From: Posidonia oceanica
Lineage: Eukaryota > Streptophyta > Magnoliopsida > Alismatales > Posidoniaceae
Assembly: GCA_037176725.1 (NCBI GenBank)
Contig: JAZBRS010000020.1
Span: 95,374,501 to 95,438,500 of the forward strand
Length of the DNA: 64,000 bases
Reading direction: 5' to 3'
Part shown: piece after piece, positions 10,767 through 22,775 of the stretch
Position numbering within the stretch: position 1 is the stretch's first letter
Layout of the letters: the number at the start of each line of letters is the position of its first letter
Notes under the pieces: model-generated
Told to the model about the DNA's origin: nothing
The model's input: the letters and a program-made list of their open reading frames with translations, nothing else
Database searches by the model: none
Position numbers and translations under genes: made by a program

Positions 10767-11004
10767 AGTTCAAGGGATTTTTTGTAGAGACTACATTTAT
10801 GGATTTAAATGAGCTCTTTGTTAGCTTCCCTTTTTTGTATGCATCACACAAATGATCAAATTTAAAATTGAGTCTTGCCAATCCTCTAACCAAATCGTTT
10901 TTAGACAAATTCATTAATTTCTTCATGTTTACATGTCCAAGTCTTTTATGCCATAAAATAATTTCCTCATTTGAGGCTAAAAGGCACTTATCTTCAACAA
11001 ACAT
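10767..11004 (-). pseudogene. Ty1/copia pre-integrase and integrase zinc domain
   Basis: The minus-strand frame reads CLLASNEEIILWHKRLGHVNMKKLMNLSKNDLVRGLARLNF, then FDHLCDAYKKGKLTKSSFKSINVVSTKNPL. This is the GAG-pre-integrase block with the zinc-binding His of RLGHVNM; the Cys pair expected at the C.AC..GK position is partly lost (CDAYKKGK). It continues across the solo LTR into the core fragment at 7179. Open for the length shown. Confidence 0.85.
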
Positions 11005-11470
11005 CTGTTTAGAAACAGAAATCTTATAAATATTATTATGTCAAAAACATTTATAAAGCATGTGAAAAGAAACATTATCAAGTGAAACATCATCAAGAAG
11101 ACAACAATTATCTTTAGGAAATAAATTACAAAATCTTTATCACATAACTGACTAATACTCAATAGATTATGCTTAAGTCTATCTACCAAAATAACTTTCT
11201 CAACAAGGGGTTTAGAGGGGTTTACCAATATTTCCAAATCCAATAAGTATACCTTTTTTATTATTAGAAAAAGTAACAGATCCGCCACGACTGTTCTTTA
11301 AGGAGTTTAAGTTCTTGTGATTGTAAGTTATATGTCTTCAACAATCACTATCTATGATCCACTCCGACTCACGTATTTTTACCTAAATTAATCATGTTCA
11401 ATATCTCTTTTGGTACCCATGCTTGCTTGGGTCCGTATTAGTTCGCAATAGGATAGACAACATTATAACT
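11005..11470 (-). pseudogene. Ty1/copia protease, catalytic glycine lost
   Basis: On the minus strand the catalytic box reads EWIIDSDC, then a stop, then RHIT (GAT at 11347-11349 where Gly of D-S-G is expected; box at about 11341-11362). The downstream half shows LKNSRGGSV, then LVEKVILVDRLKHNLLSISQLCDKDF (11130-11220), typical of the protease end and linker in plant copia elements. A frame change separates the LSISQL block from the pre-integrase block. The motif change and stop make it inactive. Confidence 0.75.
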
Positions 11471-12145
11471 TGTAATGTTATCTTTAGGGACCCATAACCG
11501 CTTAATCTTAACCACATTACTTCTTGTAACAGAAATAGATATTTGGTTAGATGAAATAGTGTATGGTAATCCAGATTTATTATATGAGATGTTAGGATTG
11601 CAAAGTAGTTTATTCAAATTATCTCTACCATTAGTGAACTTGCAAATGATAACATCTTGATCACTAATCTTCTCGTTTAATACAGAAATATCATTAACAT
11701 GGTAGGCATTCTTAATTAGACAACAATCCATCACATCTAGTATTTAAAGGTTCATTGTCATGCATGAGTGATTCAATGTGAGATACTAAAGAATTTTTAC
11801 TTTCAATATAAGTAGAAATTTCATTTTCTAAGCCAGTGATTTGCTTCTTATGTGACTTATTTAGATGACAAATATCGGAGTATCTCTCATATAAGTCATT
11901 AAAAACATCATTAAGCACGATAAATGAAAAATCACTAATTAACTCAAATACCTTAGATTTCGTAGCCATGAAGCACATATTTGTTGACACTTCTTGAGCA
12001 TCACTTGAGTCATCACTCGAACTCTTACTTTCATCCTACTCAGTTTGATAGGCTTTCTTCTTCTTGTCATCCTTCTTTTTTGACATCTTGAAATGGAGAC
12101 AATCCTTGATCATGTGTCTAGGTTTTTTCAGTTGAAACACATCCT
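11471..12145 (-). pseudogene. Ty1/copia gag C-terminal half with zinc knuckle
   Basis: A CCHC knuckle of the C-F-N-C type followed by H-M-I-K-D-C is readable at about 12100-12140 if a 1-bp deletion at the second Cys is allowed. It is followed on the minus strand by a Lys-rich run, an acidic Ser-rich run and a long coiled-coil-like stretch (11712-11990) containing INSLVSHIESLMHDNE-like heptads. The linker KIKRLWVPKD at about 11500-11520 corresponds to the VKKVWVPK segment ahead of the copia protease. Confidence 0.7.
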
Positions 12146-12890
12146 GGCTTTCTTGATTGTCCTTTTGGTTACTTGTTTTGTGATAAGATCAACAACGAAT
12201 GTGTCAGAAAGACTTTTCTTTCTTCAAGAACTTCTTGAATTTTTGTGTGATCAATGCCAAGTCTTCATTCAAGTAAGAGGCGTTCGAGTTTGAGTTTTCT
12301 TTTAATGCTATGCTATTTTTGTTGGACTCTTGATCTTGTCGTTCATTCTTTTGTACTTCATAAGCCATCAAACTCCCCATGAGTTCTTCAAGTATCATTA
12401 TTGATAGATCCTTGGCTTCCTCTAACATAGTTGTCTTTTTCTCTCAATCAATAGTTAAGGATCGAAGAATTTTTCTTACTTGATTAACCTATGAAGATTC
12501 CTTTCCCAAGCTCATAAGATTGTTAGTAATATCAATAAATCTAGTGTACATATAAATAATGCTCTCATTTGGTTTCATATTAAACAATTCATATTTATGC
12601 AATAGTAAATTAATTTTAGTTTCCTTAAAATGACTAGTGTCTTCATATGTGACTTTAAGAGTGTGCCACATTTCATTAGCAGATTTGCAAGTAGAAACTC
12701 TAATAAACTCATGCTTATCAAGAGCACAATACAAAGCACTCATAACCTTAGCATTCAAATTAGCATTTTTCTTAAACATCTCATCCCAAGTACTAAACAC
12801 AGTCTTAAGTGGTGAATATTTCTTATTAACAACATTCTATAATTCAAAATCCAAAGAATGCAAATAAATGATTGATGAGTACATTATTGT
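12146..12890 (-). pseudogene. Ty1/copia gag N-terminal half (UBN2-like)
   Basis: The minus strand reads MWHTLKVTYEDTSHFKETKINLLLHKYELFNMKPNESIIYMYTRF (12500-12680) and EEAKDLSIMILEELMGSLMAYE (12330-12428). These are the W-L...YEGT, L..YE.F.M and LP.SLMAYE landmarks of UBN2/gag domains in plant copia. Stops and frame changes break it. I see no start codon or 5' LTR; coding similarity fades near 12890. Confidence 0.75.
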
Positions 12891-14160
12891 TATATATTTT
12901 ATGCTTCATATTTATCTATTTGTAAACAAATAATACTATTCGAGGTGTTTTGTGTAAATTGTGCAAGAACTTGGGTATTGGAAGGAATTGATAAAAAGGA
13001 GGAAAGAACAATAAAAAGCGCAAAAGGAATTTAAATCTACTGAGCTTGCATCATATCAATCAAAGATATCTATCTGTAATACAAAAAGATTTGAAGCAAA
13101 AATAGAAAAGGAAATATATTTTGGAGAGTTATTTCAACAAGCATATGAATTCGTATTCAAAGTCTCAAATACAAATTTTGACATTCAAATGAGTTTTAAA
13201 AAAGAATGATAAAACGAACTACAATTGAAAACCATGGAACTTTCTCCTGTACGGGTGCTGCCGTAGCACCCAGAGCATGCTTGGGTGTCTCCCAGGTGCC
13301 TGTGTTTGGCATTTTTATTCGGTAAAGACTGTGTCATTTGTTGAAGAAGTTGTAATCTTTTTAAATTTGTATTTTGAATTTAGATATTTTAGTGGATTTG
13401 TTTCCAAATGGGGATTAACTTTATAAGTCTATAAATAGATCCAATGTGTCGGGATGATGGGGGATCTTCTATTTTGTATACTTCTTCTTTGGAGCTGTTT
13501 CTCCAACCACGGAGTTGAGTATTGGAAGTTGCTAGTATTGGGTTTGAATGATCAACATTATTAATTTTATTTTTATGATGTTTCCTTCTTTTTATTTTTG
13601 TTATCCTTTCTCAACATGTGCTAAATTTCTTTTTGTAGGTTTAAATGTAACTATGGTAATTGCATGATAGTGTAATTAGTTTTGCTCTCTTCTCTTTTGT
13701 GTTTCATGTCATGATCATATATGTTAAACTAGCATGACATTGATTTTCCGTTATTTCGATAAACTTTTATAGGCTAATATTGATTGAATCATTTTAGTCT
13801 ATGCTTAGGAAAGAGTAAATTAAGAATTGTATGTGGTGTTGTAGTTATATTATATATTATCTTTCAATTAAATCTTGTTTTTGTTTTTCTATTAATGTAC
13901 TTGATAGTTTATCATGTGTTTCCTATAGACTATGCTTGTTAGAGTAGAATACTTTAGCTTGATTTTTGAGATTAAAAAGGGGAAGAGAGTGAACTAGTTG
14001 ATCGTTATGTTAATTGTATAGTTGATTCAAAATCCTTGACTTCATCATATAATTTCAAATATTAAAATCATCACGTTTTCTTTTATTTCACTAAATTCAA
14101 ATTCCATCTTCTTATCTTCTATCATAATTTGGTAATTATAATTAAAATCTAGAATTAACT
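12891..14160. other. Non-coding AT-rich stretch
   Basis: No gene recognised. It holds a short palindrome GGTGCTGCCGTAGCACC (13255-13271) and the TATA-like site listed next. The upstream part may contain the lost 5' LTR of the copia element, but I cannot see its ends. Confidence 0.5.
13428..13440 (+). promoter_or_regulatory. TATA-box-like sequence
   Basis: TCTATAAATAGAT matches the plant TATA consensus TATAAATA. No reading frame follows within a kilobase, so it may be a relic LTR or gene promoter. Confidence 0.35.
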
Positions 14161-14169
14161 AATAAGAGC

Positions 14170-14609
14170 TTTTACTATACCTCTCTCCTGAATGGGTAGA
14201 GAAGAACCCATACACCCCCTACGGACCCCTTCACACATTGAAGGATCCAAGCATACACTCACATACAAGATGATTGAGAGAGATTATAACAAAGAGAGCA
14301 TGAGAATCAAAAGAATGAAATCTTTGTCTCTTGGAGGTTGAGATAGAGTTAGGAGAGTAGTAGTGTGCTCCTCAACTCTTGCCCTAGATCTCTTTAAATA
14401 GATCTTGCAAGAAAACAAGATGTTATGTTTCAAAAAATAGAAACTATACCCTCTAGTAGATGTGTATCCAAACATTGTTCTAGGAAGACCACTAGCGGAT
14501 GTTTGTCCAACCATGTTTCAATGAAAGCCACTAGCGGAGGTTCGAAAAACCACTGTTTCTCGGGTTCCAACATTAAGTTCAAAATGAAGTTGACTATCTA
14601 CTTGTAACA
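14170..14609 (-). repeat. Possible LTR relic with minus-strand promoter
   Basis: Read on the minus strand from TGTTACAAG (14609) it holds three tandem 39-bp repeats, then a TATA-like TATTTAAAGAG (14391-14400), then a pyrimidine-rich leader with no coding. This layout resembles a U3-TATA-R region. I could not define the far end or a target duplication. Confidence 0.3.
14450..14567. repeat. 39-bp tandem repeat, three units
   Basis: Units start at 14450 (CCTCTAGTAGATG), 14489 (CCACTAGCGGATG) and 14528 (CCACTAGCGGAGG). Confidence 0.75.
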
Positions 14610-17308
14610 AACTTCCACTAGAAACGGTAATTAGACATGAATATTTCAAAAACTAAATTTAAATGTTATAGAATCAATAAAAGTATTTTTTAATTTAAAA
14701 TCTTATTAAATTTAAATTACTTCACATTAATAAGCAAATTACATTGATATCATCAAAAATCTAATTTAAAACAAAATTACTAATAGCAACTACACAACAA
14801 AATAAAAAAGGGATTACATCGCCTCCCAACACCACGGGTCTTCATCTTTTGTGAAAAAAACATTTACACCGACACCACCATCATAAAAATGTGCTAATGT
14901 TTTTACTGTTATCACCGACCCACCACCATAAAAAGATTTTCCTTTCATATTTTCATGTGTTTAGGTCTCGTTTATGTTTTAGCAGTCATTGTTATTTTAA
15001 TAATTAGATCATCATCAGTAAACATCAACCTTGACTTGAATGACCAACACTTTCGTTAACTTTATTTGCAAAAGTTGCTTGATCTTCTTACCACTCCTAC
15101 TCTGCTACCACTCACAGCAAAAGCAAATACGAGAGCCACCACCACAGCATCGACAATGTCGCCCACCTTTCCATGTCACAGTCTTCTGAATCCTTCCATT
15201 ACCATTCTTCTTATTCTTCTTATTTTTATTATGCCACCAATAAACAATCCAAAAGTGTGTTTCATGTACTTCATTATACCAGTGTATGCGTGTATGTCAT
15301 TTTCTTTAGGGCTTTATTGTAAATGCATGCATTTTAGATATTTTACTACTGGTTAAGCATTGATAGAAATTATCATGATTTTTTTTTACAAATATTTTTA
15401 ACATGTAAACTTTCACTATGGATGTACTTTTTAGGAAACGAATTGTTGCTATATCTCCTTTTCTATGTTTTTCATGAATTAATGATATTAGCATCACATC
15501 TATTTCTCTTTGTATTAGTTTAAAATTCAACTATTTTAATTAGACATATTTTAAAGTCTCATGTATATACAACAGATGACCCAAATAAATATTGAAAAGT
15601 TCAAGTCAATTCTACTCCTAGATCTTCACAACATAATCAAAGGTTTATCTTTATTTAGCTTTCAAGTCACTTTAATAAATATTTATATATGTTGTTTGAC
15701 ACTTCTTGAAGTTGACATGTACATTGAATGTAAGAGAAAGATGAATCTCGAAAAGTTAAGGACAATTCCAACTCTTGGATTTTCACTAAATGGAATGAGA
15801 TTTATTAATTTCTTCTTTCATGATTTCTCTCACACGTTAACATTAATTGTATAAATATTTAATTCTAATATTTGTATAAATTTTCTGACAGAGAAATCAT
15901 TACTAATCAAATTGGAGCCTTAAATGTGTTAGAAGAACATGCTAGGTTTTTCAATTATTAAATATTTAGGTTTGTATATTTTTCTACAAGTAATTTATAT
16001 TTTTCTTGTAAAATAAATAATGGTCTTGAAAAAAATGAGAAGAAAATGTATGGAGAATATGTAATTAGAAAAAAGAACTTATTTAGGGCTTAAGCAAATT
16101 AAACAAGGTAAAATAAAATTTTACAAAACTTTTAACATCCTTAAGAAATGGTGTCGCGTTCCATTAGTTAGTAGAGACATTCAAGACAATTATCAGACTC
16201 TTTAAGATAATTATTGAAATAAAGGTGACATTTAGAGTATTGTTAGACTTAATAAGTTTCTTGGTCCTTGGATTAAAAAATCCTTTTAGTTAAGCAATAA
16301 ACGATTTCATGCGAGAAACTTCTATACACTATACTATATTTACCAAAAACATATGGGTCATTCTCCATATGGGCTTAGGGCCTAGAAGGCCTTGCAAGTG
16401 GAATTATCTATTCTCATGTTATCTACTTTGGAAGTAGACATTTTAACAAATTACCCGTTGTTCCGTGTCAGTCAGTGAGATTTTGGAAAAGGGGAAATTT
16501 GATATCTAACAACAGTTTCAGCATTATTTCAATTTGACAACAAGAATTTGAAATTCATTTCGTTCATGATATAGGAGTGTAAGTTATCCTTTCTCCACTA
16601 AGGAACAGATTATAGTTTGCAGTGACAAAGGGTTGCAACTTGTAACAGTAAATGTATCAACCGAAGGTGTTGGAGCCTGGAGGAGGAAGTGGTTCCAAAC
16701 ACCCAACTCCACATGAGCATAGAATTCTTTTTACTCTTTAGTAGGTTCTTTGGTTGATTGTAATGGATAAAAGGTTCCACTTCATTACATTTATAACGTT
16801 GATCATGATCCATGCAGAGAGGACTACAGCTATGCAAATATTCTTCAAGAGACTTCTCAAATCTCTAAAAGTTGACTTGTTGCAGTTCTCAAAGTTGAGC
16901 ATGCAGTGAGACAGCTGCTAGCTGGCAAAGCAAGGGAATTCTTCTTTAGTTTCCGTCCTTTCACACTAATGATCCATTCAAAGAGGACCTTCCACTTTAT
17001 GTTTTTTTTTTTAACTTATCTAACATATTATGAACTTTTCTTGGTAGCGGTATTAGTTTTCTTCCACATGCTAGCTATATGGTGGTTGTGGTGGGGTGTG
17101 GGGACAAGAAAGAGGTGAGTGAGCCCACATGAGAATATTACCACTGTGACGTGCCGACCACCCAAGAGGAATACAGTAATGCGGAATTGACAAAACCTTG
17201 CTGTTTTTTTTTTCCTTTACTTTTGTTCTCTGCTTACATAGTGCTGCATGTTATATTTAGTTAAACTTACAAAATAGTGTATATTGTGCACGTGAAAGAA
17301 AGTTGAGG
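14610..17308. other. AT-rich sequence without recognised genes
   Basis: Only short frames (up to about 97 codons), none with a motif I recognise and none with codon structure continuing across a stop. No inverted termini found. Probably degraded transposon or intergenic DNA. Confidence 0.5.
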
Positions 17309-17468
17309 CTCGTGAAGAGTTTTGGACGATAGCAATTTGCACCAGTAATGCCGGTCATGGATTAATATTGCAGAAGAATGTTCTCGTGAAGAGCTCTGGA
17401 CGATAGCAATTTGCACCAGTAATGCCAGTCATGGATTAATATTGCAAAAGAATGTTCTTCTCGAAGAG
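17309..17468 (+). repeat. 74-bp tandem repeat, two units plus a partial third
   Basis: Units start at 17309 and 17383 with CTCGTGAAGAG and share GACGATAGCAATTTGCACC and GGATTAATATTGCA. Two or three substitutions separate them. A third start (CTCGAAGAG) follows near 17459. Confidence 0.9.
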
Positions 17469-17602
17469 TTGAAGGTGAACCAGGCCTTTTTAAAAGAACG
17501 GAAAAACTCTACCATACTCATGTCTCATGCTCATGTTTCCCGATTTCCATAACAAAGAGGAGGAATACAAAACAGATGAGAAATAGCGGGATTTCAAGCA
17601 AG

Positions 17603-17610
17603 CATGTTTC
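17603..17610. repeat. Target site duplication CATGTTTC, left copy
   Basis: The same 8 bases occur at 20678-20685 on the other side of the hAT element. Eight-bp duplications are diagnostic of the hAT superfamily. Confidence 0.95.
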
Positions 17611-18065
17611 TAGACATGTAAATCGGATTGGATTTTTCCAGGCTCGGTCGGACTTGGTCTGAGTCAAGTCGGGCTGCTATAGTAATCGGGCCGGGCTGGG
17701 CCCAGTCAACCACAGGACTGGCCCAGCACGGTCCACAGCCTATGGTTGGACTGGGTCGGATCACTTGGTCCATTTTTTTTAAAAAAAATTTAACTTTTTT
17801 TTATTAAATATTGATATTTAATATACATTAAAAAATTAAAAATTACATAAGATATTTAAAATTTTACATCTTTATAATTTTTATATAAATATTTAAAAAA
17901 TTACATCTTAAAGTTAATGCCCGTTACATCTTAAAATTGCATCTTAAATATTTAATCATGTGTGGAGCTCGTTTCGGTTCCCGTGCTCGTTAAAGTTGAT
18001 GCCGTCTCGTCGTCTTCAGTATCACTCTTTAAGTTGAGTCTTTGGTGACGATCAACCACATCGTA

Positions 18066-19985
18066 CTAGTTTTTCAGATACACGGAGGCTTCTACAGACT
18101 TTTCTAATAATCTATATCTTCTATCACTTAAAACTCTTTTTCCTGTAGAAAATGCAAACTCCGACGCCACAGTAGACGTCGGAATCGTTAGTAAATCTTT
18201 AGCCATTCTAGAAACTATAGGAAACCTAATTGTGGTATTAGACCACAATTTTAATATATCTAAGTTATCCATTTCTGATTCACTAAATGCAAATTCACAT
18301 TCTAAATAATTTTCTAATTCATTATTTGTTGATGATTTTACATATTTTTCCTTTTTCTTATTTAATCTATTTCAAAATGAACTACCAGTACTACTACAAG
18401 TATGTGATCCTACAGTACTAGATCTAGGTGCACTAGAACTATCTTCATCACATATTCTAACCTATTCTTCAAATAATGTATATAAAGTAGTCTTAATTTT
18501 ATCATTAAATTCTTCTATTTAGTTACTTTTATTCATGTTACTAAAAATATCATCTATAAGTACCATACAATTAACTAATCTATGCCTAGGATCCATAATT
18601 ATTACTAAACATGCCCACATTGGAGGATCATCTCAATAACTATTATATTTATGTTGCATTATTTGAATAATATTTACAAAACATGATATTTCTCTATATT
18701 ACTAGAAAATATTTGTAATATTAAATAAATTAATTAAAACTAGATTACTAGTAGGATAATATTGACTAGATAATTGTTTAGTAGTATTATAAAATAGTTT
18801 TAAAAAATTATGAATTATTTTAGAATTTCGTCAATCTTCATTATTTATCATATAATTAGATTTTGTATTATAAAATGCTGTAATTATGTGGTTATAAGGT
18901 AAACTTGAACTTAACATATCATAAGTTGAGTTCCATTTATGTTAAACATCTAATTTAAATTTTTTAGGTCTTATACCATTTTCTGAACATAAATGCCTAA
19001 TTTCTTGATATCTTTTAGCTGATGTTTGAATAAATAAAATAGCTGATCTTATATTTTCTATAAAAGGTCTAATGCAATCTATACCATCTTGTACAATTAA
19101 GTTTATTATGTGACAACAACACCTATAATGAAAGATTTTACCATTTAATATTGATTTTAAATTTCTTTTTAATAAATCTATGGTAACATTATTATTAGAA
19201 GCATTATTAAAAGATATTGTATTAATTTTATAATATAAGTGAAATTCTTTAAAAAATTCTTCTAACATATTAGCTATAGCCTTACTAGTATGTGGATGAT
19301 TAAATACTCTAAAAGCTATTATTCTTTTTTGTAAGGTCTACTTTATGTCTATCTAATGTGCAGTTAAACATAGATATGGAAAATTATTAGAGCTTGCCCA
19401 AACATCACACGTTAATGATATTCTACATAATAAACTAAAAAATAATCTCATTATATTTTGTTTATCTTTTTTAAATGTTTTATAAATTAAATTTTTTGTA
19501 GTGTTTCTAGAATGACTTTTAAATTGTGGATTAAGACAATCTTGTGTACAAGATTCAAATTTTTTATTTTCTGACAATGAAAATGATTGTTCATCGTATA
19601 CTATATATTTTGTTATACGTTCTTTTGCTCCTTCTGCATTATATTTCCAATTTACTAAACCACTAGAACCTATATATAATTTAGATTGCCTTAAGTCTGT
19701 GTTTTCTTTTTTATTATGTGCAGCTAAATATTTTTGTAAATGCTTAGAAATGTAACCTACACCCCTACCCCTAGAACAAGTGTATCCTAGACTACAATAA
19801 TTACAATAACATCTATTTTCGTCTGAAGGGTCTAATGTTACATGTTCCCAAACCCATGAATTCTGTTTCCTAGGTTTTTTGGTGCTAATGAATTGTGTAG
19901 GGGTGTCTTGATGTTGAGGCTGGTCTGACTCCTGGGTTGGGATATAATCATGGTTTCCTATGTTTTCTATTATAAATATCTAAAG
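18066..19985 (-). pseudogene. hAT transposase, BED zinc finger to dimerisation domain, broken by stops
   Basis: The transposase cuts and pastes the element by binding its ends. On the minus strand one frame runs throughout. It starts with a BED-type finger (WVWEHVTLDPSD, then C-N-Y-C, then H-L-Q-K-Y-L-A-A-H, 19730-19860). Next comes a core block SLTCDVWASSNNFPYLCLTAH (19353-19420) with the first acidic residue region, then ISFNNASNN and FHYRCCCHIINLIVQDG (19060-19220). It closes with the C-terminal dimerisation block FPIVSRMAKDLLTIPTSTVASEFAFSTG (18100-18220). All four readable segments share the same frame, so stops rather than indels did most of the damage. I see no good initiator ATG. It resembles plant RICESLEEPER-type hAT proteins. 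Confidence 0.85.
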
Positions 19986-20411
19986 TATGAAAAAAAAAAT
20001 GTAAATTATGACTAGAGAATTTAACAGTAGAGAAAAACAGATGTAATAACTAATGTATGAATTATGATTATGAAATTCTTAACCCAAAAGTCCCAAAATT
20101 CAAAAATAGAGGGAGTAGAAGTAGAGAAATTGGAGGGATTAAAAGTAGAGAATTTTTGTAGCTCAGAAGATCAGTAGTAGCAGAGCCAGAGAAAAATTAA
20201 ACAGATCAGCAGACGAGAGACCGGAGTATGGGAGAATTGGCCACTTGAGAGAATTATGAGTATGGAAGAATTGTGAGAGTAGGAGGATTATGAGTGTTGT
20301 AATAAGAGAGAAGAGTGAGTTGTGTGAAAAAATATGAAGGTATGGTAAGGTATTTATAGGAAAATGAAGAGAAGAGAAGAGAAAAAAAAAAAGAAAAAAA
20401 AAAGCAAATAT

Positions 20412-20477
20412 AGCCGTTGGTAGCCTTTGGCAACAAACGGCTACAAATATTTGGCAACGGCTAAATTTAGCCGTTGC
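20412..20477. repeat. Subterminal TAGCCGTTG / CAACGGCTA repeats of the hAT element
   Basis: Several direct and inverted copies of a TAGCCGTTG core occur in 66 bp near the right end, a usual transposase-binding arrangement. Confidence 0.6.
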
Positions 20478-20677
20478 CAATGTTCTTTTTTTTTTTTTTC
20501 ATTTTTACCGGGCCAACCCATGCCGATTTAGCGGGCCCACTGGGCCCATTTAGCGGGCCCAGATGGGCCTGGCCTAGCCCGAGCTTGGGCCGGCCCGGCC
20601 CACAACCTTCGTGGGCAGGGCTAGGTCGGGCAAAATGCTGGCCGGGCCGGGCCGAGTCGGTCCGATTTACATGTCTA

Positions 20678-20685
20678 CATGTTTC
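20678..20685. repeat. Target site duplication CATGTTTC, right copy
   Basis: Partner of 17603-17610. Confidence 0.95.
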
Positions 20686-20789
20686 TATGGTAATATGGTT
20701 TCCCTTTTCCAACTGCATTGTTTAGATATTCTATTTGGAATATGTGTAAAATTTTATTTTGTAGATGTCAAATATCAATTTATAAAATG

Positions 20790-21975
20790 AAACTGTAAAA
20801 ATGTTTGTTAGCAATTAAGCATCACATTTTTGCTTCCGTCGTTTTACATACGCAGGCAGATAGAAGTTGGAATGAAGAACTACTACATGGGAGTGTAAAT
20901 GGAACGAATAGGGAATAAATTTACCATTATCTGTATCTGAAATTTCCCATTCACATCCGAATTCGTATTCATATCCGAACAGATGTTAATTTTGATATTC
21001 GTAACCGAATTTGATGGATACATCTAGATTCGAATAATATCCGTATTCGACCGAAAAATCCAAATATGAATAAATTTGTATCTATATAACATCTTTTCAC
21101 TAGTATAAAACCTATTTTTATAGGAATTAAATGTAAACAACAAATTAAATTATAAAATTAAAACTAAAATATGTTTGAAGATAATTGATTATTTATACAT
21201 TAGACGGATTCAAATACAGATATGGATGCGAATATTTTTTCTGATATAGATTTTTTCGAATTGGATGTATCAACATCTATATTTGATCTGAATTTTTTTG
21301 GATTCGAATTCGCTTTGTCGGATATTTTTTTGATAAATATCTAAGAATTCAAATGTGGATTCGGGGTAGATTTTTAAATTTCGGATATCTAACACTCTAC
21401 TATTACACATTCACTAGCAAAATAAATTCTACTGCGGAACCAACTGCTAGCTAGAATGTGTTTAGGAATTAGTACCCTTACCTTCTTTATCACCTTGAGT
21501 GGAAGGGGTCAAAGTATGCAACAGTATGCAATTGACGCTACATTTTTAGTAGTATCCAGTGAGTCTAACATTCGCAAAATGTAGTTTGGGACCTAACGAC
21601 ACAAGATCACATGATAACCACAATGGAAGAAAGAAGAAAAGGTTACGGATCCGACAAGAACATGTCCACGTTCATGGGAATCATCACCCCTGTATATGAT
21701 GAGAATTACCAAGAGCTTCATGAAGCGACAAGCTTTGTTAATCTCCACTTATCATCTAACCTCATTTTCATTCTGTCACAAGGAATTACAAATCTATAAT
21801 TATCTACGCCGCAATAGTAGATCCATTTAACTGATGTCACCAATAGATGCTTAATTATTTCCAACAACCACTAGATACTCGACCTAAAGAAGGCCTAGTA
21901 CCAACCACCAAAATCAAATCTGAGTAACATCACCAAAAAAAAAGGGTAAAGTGAAGTAGTTTTATAGTTAGTTAG
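20790..21975 (+). repeat. Non-coding repeat unit A, copy 1
   Basis: Shares with copies 2 and 3 the blocks CAATTAAGCAT, GGCAGATAGAAG, CACATTCACTAGCAAAATAA, GACACAAGATCACATGATA, CGACAAGAACATGTCCAC, AAGAAGGCCTAG. It is interrupted at 20891-21398 by a MITE-like sequence. The longest frame (21611-21799) is not matched to any family I know. Whether the unit is a duplicated gene relic or a transposon is unclear. Confidence 0.65.
20891..21398. mobile_element. MITE-like element, AT-rich
   Basis: A block absent from copy 2 of repeat A at the matching place. Its edges are GAGTGTAAAT and, inverted, GAGTGTTAGAT, and it is filled with ATTCGAATC/GGATATCCG-type words in both orientations. The flanks (ACTACATG and ACTATTAC) are only a weak 8-bp match, so the superfamily is uncertain. 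Confidence 0.5.
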
Positions 21976-22111
21976 TCGGCACTAAATATTTATATCAGAT
22001 TGATATTTATTTGTGCAATTTATATCAGTGCCTAACTTGATTTAAATTTTGTGGTTTTCCTCTTCCATCTATTTTTTTACCTTCCGTGGTAGGAAAATAT
22101 CATAGTAATTT

Positions 22112-22572
22112 TGTAACACTTTAAAATTTAATCCTACGTTACTTAAAATAAGAAATAGGTGAGACTATATAAAGATTAGGGTCAACTATTATATTAACTT
22201 CAATTTAAGTATTTTAGGTCCGATTGTTGAGTCTGAGGTTGTTATGGATTAGTTGAGCTTAAGTCGTTACAAATAATATTAGAGAATGGATCAGTTGGAA
22301 ATGTGGAAACTAATTGCTACACTTAGAGGAGTAGGAAGCACTTTTAGAATCCTACATCGTCTAGTTATAAGTGCGGACTCTAACGATGATGTAAGATATT
22401 CAAATGGAGACATTGTAATACCCTAAGATTTAGTTATACATTACTTTGAATAAAAAGTAGGTGAGACTAAATAAATATCAGATGGTCTACCATATCAATT
22501 TCAACGTAAGCATTTTAGACTTGATTATTAGGTCTAAAGTTATTATGAGTCAATTAAACCTGAGTCATTACA
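22112..22572 (+). mobile_element. TRIM (terminal-repeat retrotransposon in miniature)
   Basis: Two direct repeats, 22112-22271 (160 bp, TGTAACAC...CGTTACA) and 22414-22572 (159 bp, TGTAATAC...CATTACA), flank a 142-bp core. They share GGTGAGACTA, TTAAGTATTTTAG-like and GTTATG...AGTT blocks. The core begins with AATATTAGAG, a degenerate form of the Met-tRNA primer site TGGTATCAGAG (8 of 11 bases from TAATATTAGAG), as known TRIMs do. It encodes nothing; such elements are mobilised by other retrotransposons. A possible duplication AATTT flanks it, offset by one base at the right end. Confidence 0.75.
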
Positions 22573-22775
22573 ATTTGTTTTTTGAGTTCATGTCCTAAAT
22601 TTAGCATCCAAAAAAAACATACCATCCAGATATTCTCAGCAAATTAAATACTATATTTTCTATTACCGGAAAAGGGATGTTGCTTGTTATAAGCAGCAAA
22701 GATGGATGCTTAGGCTATTTTTAAATTTTAAATTTCGTGTGATATATATATAACGAAAATTTCGTCTCAATCCAA

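Larger units (their letters stand above)
17611..20677 (-). mobile_element. hAT transposon, complete by structure (3067 bp)
   Basis: The ends are inverted repeats TAGACATGTAAATCGGA (17 bp) at 17611 and its reverse complement ending at 20677, flanked by perfect 8-bp duplications. Both subterminal regions are GC-rich with repeated GGGCCC/GGCCCGG blocks (17640-17770, 20500-20660); the right side also has TAGCCGTTG-type repeats. A transposase relic runs on the minus strand between them. Clean ends plus a decayed gene suggest an old autonomous copy whose ends may still be recognisable by a related transposase. Confidence 0.95.

Noticed and set aside
15066..15356. A 96-codon frame with a hydrophobic stretch as a possible small protein gene
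   Set aside because: Thr/Leu-rich and low complexity, with no homolog I recognise, no promoter or neighbouring exon, and in AT-rich degraded DNA.
20467..20725. Open frames on both strands rich in Gly, Pro and Ala at the hAT right end
   Set aside because: They come from the GGCCC-type subterminal repeats of the transposon.
22112..22572. Cassandra-type TRIM carrying 5S rRNA sequence
   Set aside because: The terminal repeats contain no 5S-like box A or box C sequence that I can see.
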